From Candidatus Gallimonas merdae (GTDB lineage Bacteria; Bacillota; Clostridia; Christensenellales; Borkfalkiaceae): a DNA stretch of 64,000 nt. Below, piece after piece: positions 9,933-18,459 of this stretch (positions within the stretch are counted from its first letter, which is position 1; each line of letters opens with the position of its first letter). The position numbers and the translations under genes are program-made. Under the pieces are notes generated by a model, which did not search any database, was not told where the DNA came from, and saw nothing but the letters and a program-made list of their open reading frames with translations. The DNA lies in contig CAJFRT010000003.1 in assembly GCA_904419525.1 (NCBI GenBank), positions 1 to 64,000 on the forward strand, in the 5' to 3' direction.

Positions 9933-11204
9933 ATGACTGATATTCTCAAGCAAACCGTAAGAAGTATCTCCGAGAGCATTCGTTTCGATTCTTCTCTCTC
10001 GCGTGCTACGTCTGCCATGCCGTTCGGCAAAGGAGCGGCGGACTGCCTTGCGCACTTTTTGTCGCTGGCACAATCTTTCGGTTTTGAAACGCACAACTAT
10101 GACAATTATGTCGGAGAAGTGATTTTCGGAGAAGGCGAAGAATTTGCAATTCTTGCCCACCTGGACGTCGTTCCCGCGGGAAACGGCTGGACGAAGAACC
10201 CGTTCGGCGGCGAAGTTTCCGACGGGAAGATCTGGGGCAGAGGCGCGATCGACGACAAGGGCCCCGTCATGTGCGTTCTGTATGCACTCAAAGCGCTCAA
10301 GGACGAAGGCTTTGTCCCCCGCAGAAAAATCAAATTCATTGTCGGCTGTAACGAAGAAAACGGATGGGCATGCATCGAGCACTATCACGAAGTCGCCGAA
10401 ATGCCCGCCGAGGGGTTCTCTCCGGACGGAAGTTTCCCCGTCATCTATGCGGAAAAAGGCATTCTGCATGTCCGGCTCCACTTCCCCATGGGGGAAAGGC
10501 CGCCGTTCTTCTTTCTGGAGGGCGGATCCGGGGCGAACATGGTCTGCGATGAATGTTCTGCCACGCCCCGCACGCTCACGCTGACCCGCGCCCGCGAGCT
10601 CGGTCTGGAGATCCGCAACAAAAAGATCATTGCTCACGGAAAATCCGCGCACGGCTCCACGCCGGAACTGGGTGAAAATGCCATTCTGCCCATTCTCAGA
10701 TTTTTTGAGGGCAAGAGCGATCAGGTCAAATATATCATCGACTGCCTTTTCAACGACTGCTGCCATCTGACCGACCTTGAGGACGAGACGGGAAAACTTA
10801 CATTCTCCCCCAACATCATCAAATACCGCAAGGGCGAAGTGCAGGTGATCTGCGATATCCGCTATCCCGCCACGATCCCCTATTCCGCGGTCATTGAAAA
10901 GCTGTCCGAAATCGGCGTCAAATATGAGACGATCCGTCACCAGCCCCCGCTCATGCAGGACAGGGACGGTCCCCTCGTCCGAACGCTGCTGGAGACCTAC
11001 GAAGCGTGTACAGGACAGCACGCCGAACCCATTGCGATCGGCGGCGGTACATATGCCCGTGCCCTGAAAAACGGCGTCGCCTTCGGTCCGGAAATGGCCG
11101 ACGATGAACCTGTCATGCATCAGGCGGACGAATACATCACGATCGAACGCGTAAAACTGCTTCTTGACGTCTACAAAAAGGCAATTGAAAAACTGACAAA
11201 ATAA
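9933..11204 (+). CDS. M20-family dipeptidase (PepV/Sapep-like)
   Basis: AILAHLDVVPAGNGWTKNPFGGEVSDGKIWGRGAIDDKGPVMCVLYALKAL; VGCNEENGWACIEHY; start moved to ATG 9933 because the upstream extension overlaps the promoter. Confidence 0.92.
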   Translation: MTDILKQTVRSISESIRFDSSLSRATSAMPFGKGAADCLAHFLSLAQSFGFETHNYDNYVGEVIFGEGEEFAILAHLDVVPAGNGWTKNPFGGEVSDGKIWGRGAIDDKGPVMCVLYALKALKDEGFVPRRKIKFIVGCNEENGWACIEHYHEVAEMPAEGFSPDGSFPVIYAEKGILHVRLHFPMGERPPFFFLEGGSGANMVCDECSATPRTLTLTRARELGLEIRNKKIIAHGKSAHGSTPELGENAILPILRFFEGKSDQVKYIIDCLFNDCCHLTDLEDETGKLTFSPNIIKYRKGEVQVICDIRYPATIPYSAVIEKLSEIGVKYETIRHQPPLMQDRDGPLVRTLLETYEACTGQHAEPIAIGGGTYARALKNGVAFGPEMADDEPVMHQADEYITIERVKLLLDVYKKAIEKLTK

Positions 11205-11211
11205 TGTTTTC

Positions 11212-11248
11212 AAAGAGCAGGCCGTCCGAAAACGGGCGGCCTGCTTTG
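11212..11248 (+). terminator. Terminator-like hairpin after dipeptidase
   Basis: aaagagcaggccg...cggcctgcttt inverted repeat just after the stop codon. Confidence 0.65.
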
Positions 11249-11459
11249 TATTTACCGTTAGATGCATATCCATTTTTTATCCGTTTCTGCGCAAAACAGT
11301 CCGCCAATGCCGGGAATACTTCGGCGGCAAGCTGCCTCGTGCGACGCTTCGCGTCGAACGTAAGGAGCACTGCGACGGAATAGCGCATCGTTCGCCGCAT
11401 TTTGCGGCGCGATCGCGTCACCCGCACCGTTTCTCGCGCCCGGCAAGGTCACCACACGA

Positions 11460-11484
11460 AAAAAACAGACTTTCGTCTGTTCTT
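11460..11484 (-). terminator. Terminator of tRNA-Glu
   Basis: On - strand aagaacagacGAAAgtctgttttttt; aaaacagac/gtctgttctt stem. Confidence 0.7.
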
Positions 11485-11489
11485 TCCGA

Positions 11490-11564
11490 TGGTGACCTTG
11501 CCGGGAATCGAACCCGGGATTGCGCCGTGAGAGGGCGCCGTCTTAACCGCTTGACCACAAGGCC
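11490..11564 (-). tRNA. tRNA-Glu (anticodon CTC)
   Basis: Full cloverleaf: GGCCTTG acceptor, anticodon loop CTCTCAC, T-arm CCGGGTTCGATTCCCGG, encoded CCA. Confidence 0.95.
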
Positions 11565-11827
11565 TTATTCAACTGCCGAATCTGCTTTTCCGTGAAAAGC
11601 TATATGATTATAGCATACTATTTGCTTCTTGGCAATCATTTTTCGGGTTAAATCTGAAAAATATGCAGAAAAGTTTTCTGCCAGAAAAGAGAGAAAGCCC
11701 CTCTTTGTCGGCAGTTTTCAGCCGACCTTCTGCTGCCATTCCCCTGTATTCTTCCGTTTCTCTCCCTGGCCCGTACATCAAGGCGGGGCCTGCCGAAGCA
11801 GACCCCGCCTTTTATTTTCCCCTCCGA

Positions 11828-12217
11828 CTATGGCCTTGCATGCTCGAACTCATACTCCCTGCGGAACCGTTTGAGCGCTTCCAGATATTTTTCCGAAAGC
11901 TCGAGATTGTAGCGCTGCTTTTCCTCATAGGAGAGCGTGGCATAGTAAGCCTTATCCGTGAGGCGGCCGATCGCATCGGACACTTCCCCTTCCTCTAAAA
12001 GCATCTTTTTGACTTTCAGATAAAAGGCATCCGGCGCGTCGCCGCGGATCGTTCCCGTGACCTTATCGACAAAGTACCGCTCCATTTTGCTCTCGCTGAT
12101 CCCCTGAGCGCGGGCGTCGCGGCGGCACTCTTCCAGTTCCTGCTCGCAGCGCTCCCAGAATCCCCTTTTCATGCGCGTCTTGGCCTCTTTTGCAAGCATT
12201 TTGAGCGTACGTTCCAT
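11828..12217 (-). CDS. Hypothetical protein, 129 aa, charged helical
   Basis: Intact ORF between rpsU and tRNA-Glu; no recognised family motif. Confidence 0.65.
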   Translation of the reverse strand: MERTLKMLAKEAKTRMKRGFWERCEQELEECRRDARAQGISESKMERYFVDKVTGTIRGDAPDAFYLKVKKMLLEEGEVSDAIGRLTDKAYYATLSYEEKQRYNLELSEKYLEALKRFRREYEFEHARP

Positions 12218-12265
12218 GATTCTTCAAAAACTCCCCTGATTCGACATCAAACTACAAAATTTGCA

Positions 12266-12300
12266 AGAAAAAATCCGTAACGTTATCGTTACGGATCTTT
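12266..12300 (-). terminator. Terminator after rpsU
   Basis: aaaaaatccgtaacgttatcgttacggatctttt; 10-bp perfect stem, T-tract on - strand. Confidence 0.8.
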
Positions 12301-12306
12301 TGTTCG

Positions 12307-12483
12307 TCAGTTTCTGCTTCTCTTGCGTGCAGCTTCCGCCTTTTTACGCTTTTTCACGGAAGGCTTCTCGTAGAACTCTTTCTTGCGAAGGTCTCCGATG
12401 ATGCCGTCGCGGGAGCACTTTCTTTTGAAACGGCGAAGCGCGCTCTCAAGATTCTCATTCTCTCCGACTTTGATCGTGGACAT
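12307..12483 (-). CDS. rpsU: 30S ribosomal protein S21
   Basis: [58 protein letters not shown]; start trimmed to the canonical Met. Confidence 0.96.
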   Translation of the reverse strand: MSTIKVGENENLESALRRFKRKCSRDGIIGDLRKKEFYEKPSVKKRKKAEAARKRSRN

Positions 12484-12604
12484 ATTCTCAACCCTCCTTC
12501 GCCGAAGCACTTACTTGCATTTCCATGCTTGGATATTATAGCAAAACAGGAAGGCCTTGTCAATTTTTTTCCGCCCTGCCCCGACAAAATTTTATCGCAA
12601 AATT

Positions 12605-13393
12605 TTACCGGGCCCGCTCGGACAATTCGCACAGATATTCATACGAGGTCCTCAGCTCCTCCGGGTCGGAATAGTCGCGCGAATAGTTTTCAATGAGCAC
12701 GGCGCCGTAAAAACCGATATCGCGCAGCCGGGAGAACAGTTCGTCAAACGGAAAGACGCCCCTCCCGGGAAGGCGCATCTTTCCGGAAGCGTCGACATCG
12801 CTCACGTGAACGGTGGCAAGGTCTTCGCCCATTTCCGAGAGATAGTCCCGCCAGTCATAGCCCGATATGCGCGCCTGTTTGATGTCGAGCACGCCGCCGA
12901 GTCCCGGGCATCTTTTTTTCAGTTCCGTGAATACGCCCGGCCGGTTGTACAGCGCCCACTCCACGTTCTCATAGCAGAGCCGGACGCCGTATTCTCTGCA
13001 CTTTGCGTAAATTTCAGCGGTCCGGGCTGCGGAACGGGGAAGATCTTCGCGGAAGGTGCGCTTGATGCGCGCAATGCCGTGAAACGTATAGTTGCGGGCG
13101 CCGAGATTCTGAGCAGACTTCATCGCCTTTTTCAGCCAGCCGAACGCGTCCTCCCTCACGCGCGGATGCTCGGCATAGAGCTGCGGCTCGAACTGGGTAT
13201 TCAGGACATGCACCGAATGCACGTTCACGTCTCCCTTTGCCGCGGCAAGGGCGCTTGCAAAGCGGGGATCGTACTCCGAAAAGGAGGTGAGGAACACTTC
13301 CGCACAGGGCACATGCCATTTGCGCAGAAGCGGAAGCGCGTCCTCATTGTTCAGCCGCAGAAACAGCGACGCCGTAGATATACCGATCTTCAT
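12605..13393 (-). CDS. Sugar phosphate isomerase/epimerase-like TIM barrel (AP-endonuclease 2 family)
   Basis: MKIGISTASLFLRL... ...VRLCYENVEWALYNRPG... GVLDIKQARISGYDWRDY...GAVLIENYSRD; ATGA overlap with the upstream frame. Confidence 0.8.
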   Translation of the reverse strand: MKIGISTASLFLRLNNEDALPLLRKWHVPCAEVFLTSFSEYDPRFASALAAAKGDVNVHSVHVLNTQFEPQLYAEHPRVREDAFGWLKKAMKSAQNLGARNYTFHGIARIKRTFREDLPRSAARTAEIYAKCREYGVRLCYENVEWALYNRPGVFTELKKRCPGLGGVLDIKQARISGYDWRDYLSEMGEDLATVHVSDVDASGKMRLPGRGVFPFDELFSRLRDIGFYGAVLIENYSRDYSDPEELRTSYEYLCELSERAR

Positions 13394-14517
13394 CAGAAAA
13401 ACCTCTCCAGCAGTTCGTCGGCCGTATCCTGCATCCAGCCCTTTGTGCAGTACAGCGTGAGGATTGTAAAGCGATCGCGCAGCTTCCATGCCTCAAAAAA
13501 CATATTGCGCACCGTATCTCTGTCCACTCCGAGCTGAGAAAAGCGCGTCGGACACCCGAACATCTTCAGAGCCCGCTCCACAGTTTCCGGCTGCGGCAGT
13601 TTTTCCGCTTCGGCTCAGACCGATTGCTTTCCCCCGAACGCAGGCCGCCGGGGAAGCGTATGGTACAGATAGAGGGAGACCATCGTTCCGAGCCCCACCT
13701 TGACCCCGTGCAGCGGAATGCGTTTCCCGCGGCGCAGAAAATCCATTTCAAGGTAGTGGCTCATATGGTGCTCCGCACCGGACGCAGGGCGAGAATTTCC
13801 CGCGATCACCATGGCATAGCCCGAGATCAGGAGGGCGTCCATGAGCTTTTCCACGCCCGCGGGCTCGCCGCGGCCAAGGGCGGGCAGCGCATCGTCGCAT
13901 GCGCGCATCGCATCGTACATGAGCGAGAATGCCTCCTCGTTGACCGCCTCCCCCGTAAGGGCGGAAGAGAGCCGCCAGTCGGTGAGCGCACAGTATTTTG
14001 CCAGGATATCCCCCACGCCCGCGCCCGTCATCATGCGCGGCGCCGCGCACAGAACGTCAAAGTCCATCAGAATGTCGGAGACCGTCTGCGCGGGGCGGGT
14101 GATCTTGAATCCGTTTTCAATGAGGGGCGTCACCCCGGACGTAAAGCCGTCCATGGAGGCGGCAGTCGCAAAGACGCCGCTCGGTTTGTGCGTCAGGGAT
14201 CCGGCATATTTACAGAGATCGTTGAGCGTCCCCGCGCCCACGGCAAGCAGATAGTCATATCCCTCCGCGCCGTCCGACACCGCCCTGACCGCCCCTTCAT
14301 CGGCAACGGGTTCCGGCGAAGGGAGAACGAGCGTTCCGCATGCGGCGGCATTCCGCCCCGCTCTTTCGGCAACGGACGGCAGAAACCGCGCTGTCGTCTC
14401 GTCCGCGACAAGCAGGACGCGCCGTCCGCGCATCTGCCGCTCAAAGACAGGGAAGCCCCCTTCCCTTTTCCGCTCCGCATTGATCCCGAACCGTGCGGAA
14501 AGCGACCGGATATCCAT
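13393..14517 (-). pseudogene. Glycerol-1-phosphate dehydrogenase (AraM/EgsA-like) interrupted by one in-frame UGA at 13615-13617
   Basis: 300-aa part has GAGTLNDLCKYAG, ASMDGFTSGVTPLIENG, NSRPASGAEHHMSHYLEMD, HGVKVGLGT; the same frame continues after TGA with AEAEKLPQPETVERALKMFGCPTRFSQLGVDRDTVRNMFFEAWKLRDRFTILTLY, the family C-terminus. Confidence 0.82.
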
Positions 14518-14529
14518 GTCCCTTCCCCC

Positions 14530-15441
14530 TTATTTGCAGACAAACGTGCAGACGATCCCCTCGTCGTAGTCGCCGAATCCCTTGCCGAACAGGGTAAATC
14601 CGCCGCGGTGTTCGGCATTTTCGGGTACAGAGATGCGGAAGCGAAGCTGTTCCCCTACGGCAATTCCGAGATCGTCCAGTTTGGTCTCCGAAACCTTCAC
14701 GCCGTCCAGGTACGTTCCCTCCCGGTTCACGAAGAGCGTCACTTTTTTGCCGTACTGACCGAGATTGCCGTACCACCACGAGGGACTGACCGTACCCGTA
14801 CGGTCATTGTACTCGCCCTTGCTGAGATAAACGCCCAACTCCTTTCCGTTGAGAGAAAAATGCACGTCGCTCGGATAGTAAGCGGCGTAGCCGGGCGCCT
14901 CCGAAGCAAGTTCCAGTGTGATCTGCAAAGCGGCAAGGCGGGTGTTTTCCGTGAGGTAATTGGGAAGAAGATATTCCACATACCCGTATGAAAGCCATAA
15001 AATGCCCGCGCGGAAACGCTCCGGATAGGAAAAGCAGGCGGGATCGTCAAATCTGCCCACCACGGATTCACGCGTTGCAAGGCCGCAGGTCGGGTGCGCC
15101 TCATAGGCGACATACTGCCCCACATCGATGCACGCGGACTCCACGCGCCCCTCCTCCTGCTGGCTGGCCAGAAAGTCGATGACGATCTTGTCCGCCGCGA
15201 GCGAACAGATCTTCTGCGTACCGCGGATCCCCGAAGAAGTCGAGATCTCAATGAGACCCGCCGCGTGCAATTTTTTGACGTGCGCCGTGATCGCCCCGTT
15301 GGAGACGTTGAAACGGTTGGCAAAATAGGCGAGATTGAGCTCCCCCTTCTGGCGCAGTTCGTCGAGGATCCCCAGCCGCACGTCCGAATCCAGGGCCTCG
15401 TACAGCAGGCGCCCCTGCTTGAAATCCTTTAGATAAATCAT
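14530..15441 (-). CDS. ArsR-like winged-helix transcriptional regulator with large C-terminal domain
   Basis: LYEALDSDVRLGILDELRQKGELNLAYFANRFNVSNGAITAHVKKLHAAGLIEI; start set at ATG 15441 because the -10 box overlaps the longer ORF start. Confidence 0.83.
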   Translation of the reverse strand: MIYLKDFKQGRLLYEALDSDVRLGILDELRQKGELNLAYFANRFNVSNGAITAHVKKLHAAGLIEISTSSGIRGTQKICSLAADKIVIDFLASQQEEGRVESACIDVGQYVAYEAHPTCGLATRESVVGRFDDPACFSYPERFRAGILWLSYGYVEYLLPNYLTENTRLAALQITLELASEAPGYAAYYPSDVHFSLNGKELGVYLSKGEYNDRTGTVSPSWWYGNLGQYGKKVTLFVNREGTYLDGVKVSETKLDDLGIAVGEQLRFRISVPENAEHRGGFTLFGKGFGDYDEGIVCTFVCK

Positions 15442-15466
15442 GCCTTCATTCTCCCTTGTTTTCCCC

Positions 15467-15496
15467 ATTATAAGCCAGAAGCGGAAGAATTGTCAA
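15467..15496 (-). promoter_or_regulatory. Promoter of the regulator/G1PDH/isomerase operon
   Basis: On - strand TTGACA-18 nt-TATAAT. Confidence 0.7.
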
Positions 15497-15598
15497 TATA
15501 AACTTCTGAAAATAATAAAACTTTCACAAAAACTTAAAAAAGAGGCGCTTCCCCGCGTTGTTCGGGTCCGGCCAAAATGCGGCCGACAGGCACGAAAA

Positions 15599-15629
15599 CG
15601 GCCGCGCGCGGAAAAACCGCGCGCGGCCG
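15599..15629 (-). terminator. Terminator-like perfect palindrome after phosphohexomutase
   Basis: cggccgcgcgcgg-aaaaa-ccgcgcgcggccg, 13-bp perfect stem; on - strand followed by TTTTCG. Confidence 0.7.
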
Positions 15630-15643
15630 CATTCAGTCGCTTC

Positions 15644-17362
15644 TTACTTTTTCACGCTGTCAAGCAGCTGTTTGACGGAGGCCTTGGCCTCTGCCAGCGC
15701 CTTTTCGGCCGCCACCTCGGAAGCGGCCTTGACGGAATAGTAGATCTTCAGTTTCGGCTCCGTTCCGGACGGACGGACGCACACAAACGAGCCGCCCGCA
15801 AGTTCGTAGTACACGCAGTTGCACCTGGGAATGTTCAGCGGCTCCGTCCTGCCGTCCGACGTCCGGCGAAGGTCGGCGGAATAGTCGCGCACCGCTTCGA
15901 CCGCAAACGGCCCGAACGCCTTCACGTCGACCGTTTTGAGCGCATCGACGACCGCGTTCATCTCTTTCATCGCATTCAGGCCCGCATACTGAATGGATTC
16001 GTTCTTGTCGAGCACGTAGCCGTACTTTGCATAGATCTCGTTGAGTCTGCCCCAGACCGTCTTTCCGATATACGTATAATAGCAGACCATCTCCGCGCAC
16101 AGCATAGACGCAACCACGGCGTCCTTATCGCGGGCATGGGTACCGCGCAGATAGCCGCACGATTCCTCAAAGCCGAACACGAACGTGTGCGAGCCGTCCT
16201 TTTCCCATTCCTTGATCTTTTCGCCGATGAATTTGAACCCGACGGGCGTTTCAAAGAGCGCGACCCCGAAATCGGCGCAGATGGCCTTGGCCATGCCCGT
16301 GGTCACGAACGACTTGACGACCGCTGCATTGGCGGGCAGTGCGTTTTCCTCTTTCAGGCGGGTCAGGATATAGTCAAGTAGCAGGATCCCCACCTGATTG
16401 CCCGAAAGCGCCACGAATTCACCCTGATCGTTCTTGACGGCGACCCCGAGACGGTCGGAATCGGGGTCGGTCCCGAACACGACGTCCGCCTTGATCTGAT
16501 CGGCGAGCGCGATGCCCATCGAGAGCGTCTCCTTGAATTCGGGATTGGGGACCGCAACCGTGGAAAATTCGGTGTCCTTGGTCGTCTGTTCTTTGACGAC
16601 CGTCACGTTGATGCCCAACTCGCCGAGGATCCGCGTGACGGGAACATAGCCGGAGCCGTGCACGGGCGTGTAGACAAGTTTCAGATCCTTCCCGCATTTT
16701 TCAACCGCTTCTTTGGAAAGGGTGAGCTTTTTGAGTGCTTCGATGTAGGTGTCGTCCACTTCCTTGGGAACGGGAACGATGAGCGGGCTGTCCTCTTCCG
16801 CCGTCACGGAGAGATAGTCGGTGATCTTTTCGATGAACCCGACGACGATCTCCGTCGCTTCGGGCGACATCTGGGCGCCGTCCTCGCCGTACACCTTATA
16901 GCCGTTGTATTCCTTGGGATTGTGGGACGCCGTGATCATGATCCCCGCAACCGTTCCGAGACAGCGCACCGCATACGAAAGCATGGGAACGGGATGGACG
17001 TCATCGAACAGATATGCCTTGATCTTGTTTTTTGCAAGGACCCCGGCCGCTTTTTCCGCAAACAGGCGGGAGTTCCTGCGCGTATCGTACGAAATGACGA
17101 CGCCTTTCTTCTGTTCCTCCGCGGGAAGCGTCTTAATGTATTCGGCAAGCCCCTGCGTTGCGCGCATGACGGTGTAAACGTTCATCATGTTCATGCCGCA
17201 GCCGATGATGCCGCGCATGCCAGCCGTGCCGAATGCAAGTTCCCCGCCGAAGCGGTACTCCTTTTCCTTTTCGTCCCCGGCGATCGCCGCAAGTTCCGCC
17301 CTGTCCGCCTCCGCCAGACGGGGATCGGCAAGCCAAGCTTCGTAGATGCTCTGATAACTCAT
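15644..17362 (-). CDS. pgcA: Phospho-sugar mutase (alpha-phosphoglucomutase/phosphomannomutase)
   Basis: MSYQSIYEAWLADP..., TAGMRGIIGCGMNMMN, GIMITASHNPKEYNGYKVYG, GTDPDSDRLGVAV, RPSGTEPKLKIYY; start trimmed. Confidence 0.93.
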   Translation of the reverse strand: MSYQSIYEAWLADPRLAEADRAELAAIAGDEKEKEYRFGGELAFGTAGMRGIIGCGMNMMNVYTVMRATQGLAEYIKTLPAEEQKKGVVISYDTRRNSRLFAEKAAGVLAKNKIKAYLFDDVHPVPMLSYAVRCLGTVAGIMITASHNPKEYNGYKVYGEDGAQMSPEATEIVVGFIEKITDYLSVTAEEDSPLIVPVPKEVDDTYIEALKKLTLSKEAVEKCGKDLKLVYTPVHGSGYVPVTRILGELGINVTVVKEQTTKDTEFSTVAVPNPEFKETLSMGIALADQIKADVVFGTDPDSDRLGVAVKNDQGEFVALSGNQVGILLLDYILTRLKEENALPANAAVVKSFVTTGMAKAICADFGVALFETPVGFKFIGEKIKEWEKDGSHTFVFGFEESCGYLRGTHARDKDAVVASMLCAEMVCYYTYIGKTVWGRLNEIYAKYGYVLDKNESIQYAGLNAMKEMNAVVDALKTVDVKAFGPFAVEAVRDYSADLRRTSDGRTEPLNIPRCNCVYYELAGGSFVCVRPSGTEPKLKIYYSVKAASEVAAEKALAEAKASVKQLLDSVKK

Positions 17363-17423
17363 ATCTTCCACTCCTTCATTTATGCTTTCGGCGCGCCGTT
17401 TCCCGCGCGCCGCAAATGCCGGT

Positions 17424-18458
17424 TTAATTTTCCTCTTCAGAATGGCTGTCTTCCGACGGCGCATTGATCTTTCTGTTCAGTTCTTCCAGGCTGTCTTCGC
17501 CCGTATCGATATCCTGCGCGGGCACACCCTCCGCCCCTGCGATATTGTGCACGGAAATGAAGTACTTCTTTCCGCTGTCCTCATAGAAATGGACGCACTG
17601 CAGAGCCAGCAGGTACAGAAAGCTGAGCGGGATCGTCATGAGCAGCGCGCTTCCGATGGTCGCAAGCCCGAACAGCACATTGATGACCACGATGAGATAG
17701 TTGGCCGTCAGATAGCTTGCAAACCGCTTCCAGAAGGGGCTCTTGCTGCGAAGAGAGGCCCCCAGCCCCTTTGCAACGCTCGTCGTTCCCGTCAGCACGG
17801 ACGGGATCCACGCGGAAATAAGGGTCATTTTGAGCGATTGCAGACAGATAAAGACGGCTATCGTCAGAGAGAGCGCAAGCAAAATCGTCAGAAATCCCCA
17901 TGTGGGCAGGAAGGACGGCAGGTAGAAGAACAGGAACCAGCACGCCACGAGCGATACCGCGTCATAGACGAACGAAACGGGAACGTAAATGACCTCATAC
18001 AGCGCGGCACTGCCCAGATTTTTGAAGAACGCTGCCGAAAAACTTGTACGCGCAAAGGACCCCATGCGGTCGTTCATGATGCGTGCCGCCGTAAAGTGGC
18101 AGAGGCCGTTCAGGAACCGGGACAGCAGATACATGAGGCACAGACCGACGACCGCGCCGGCGATCGCTCCGCCGTTTTCGACGATCAGCCGCCAAAGATC
18201 GGAGAGCGCCTCGCTGAAATCGGACTGAAAGGTCTCCAGCCGGGCCGAGTCCCCGCCGAAGAGCGAACGGAAGAACTCTCCCGTCAGATCCTTGACCGTC
18301 TGAAGCTCCGCGCTGGTCACAATGACGCTCAGCGAAAGCTGCAAAATGACGTAGATCAGGCTGAAGATCAGGATCCCGACGATCAGCCTGTACAAGAGCA
18401 TTTTGAATGCGCTTGAAAAATTGTCAATGGTGATATGGACGGCGTTTCTAAAACGCAT
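17424..18458 (-). CDS. Uncharacterised polytopic membrane protein
   Basis: 344 aa, several hydrophobic helices, acidic C-tail; runs in series with next gene and pgcA. Confidence 0.75.
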   Translation of the reverse strand: MRFRNAVHITIDNFSSAFKMLLYRLIVGILIFSLIYVILQLSLSVIVTSAELQTVKDLTGEFFRSLFGGDSARLETFQSDFSEALSDLWRLIVENGGAIAGAVVGLCLMYLLSRFLNGLCHFTAARIMNDRMGSFARTSFSAAFFKNLGSAALYEVIYVPVSFVYDAVSLVACWFLFFYLPSFLPTWGFLTILLALSLTIAVFICLQSLKMTLISAWIPSVLTGTTSVAKGLGASLRSKSPFWKRFASYLTANYLIVVINVLFGLATIGSALLMTIPLSFLYLLALQCVHFYEDSGKKYFISVHNIAGAEGVPAQDIDTGEDSLEELNRKINAPSEDSHSEEEN

Positions 18459-18459
18459 C

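Noticed and set aside
9846-11273. 475-aa - strand ORF
   Set aside because: Antisense to the M20 dipeptidase and crosses its promoter.
11137-11455. Small - strand ORFs of 96 and 65 aa beside tRNA-Glu
   Set aside because: Span the hairpin-rich block and the dipeptidase terminator; no RBS or plausible protein signature. Kept only as part of the repeat-element finding.
11439-11564. attL/attR of a prophage or integrative element at tRNA-Glu
   Set aside because: The 16-bp copy is inverted and only 35 bp away; no integrase or phage/ICE genes are nearby.
13615-13617. Selenocysteine UGA in G1PDH
   Set aside because: The position is in a variable linker, not a catalytic Cys site, and I see no convincing SECIS-like hairpin right after the UGA; treated as nonsense/readthrough instead.
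13624-14991. 455-aa + strand ORF
   Set aside because: Antisense to G1PDH and ArsR-like regulator; low-complexity R/H-rich translation.
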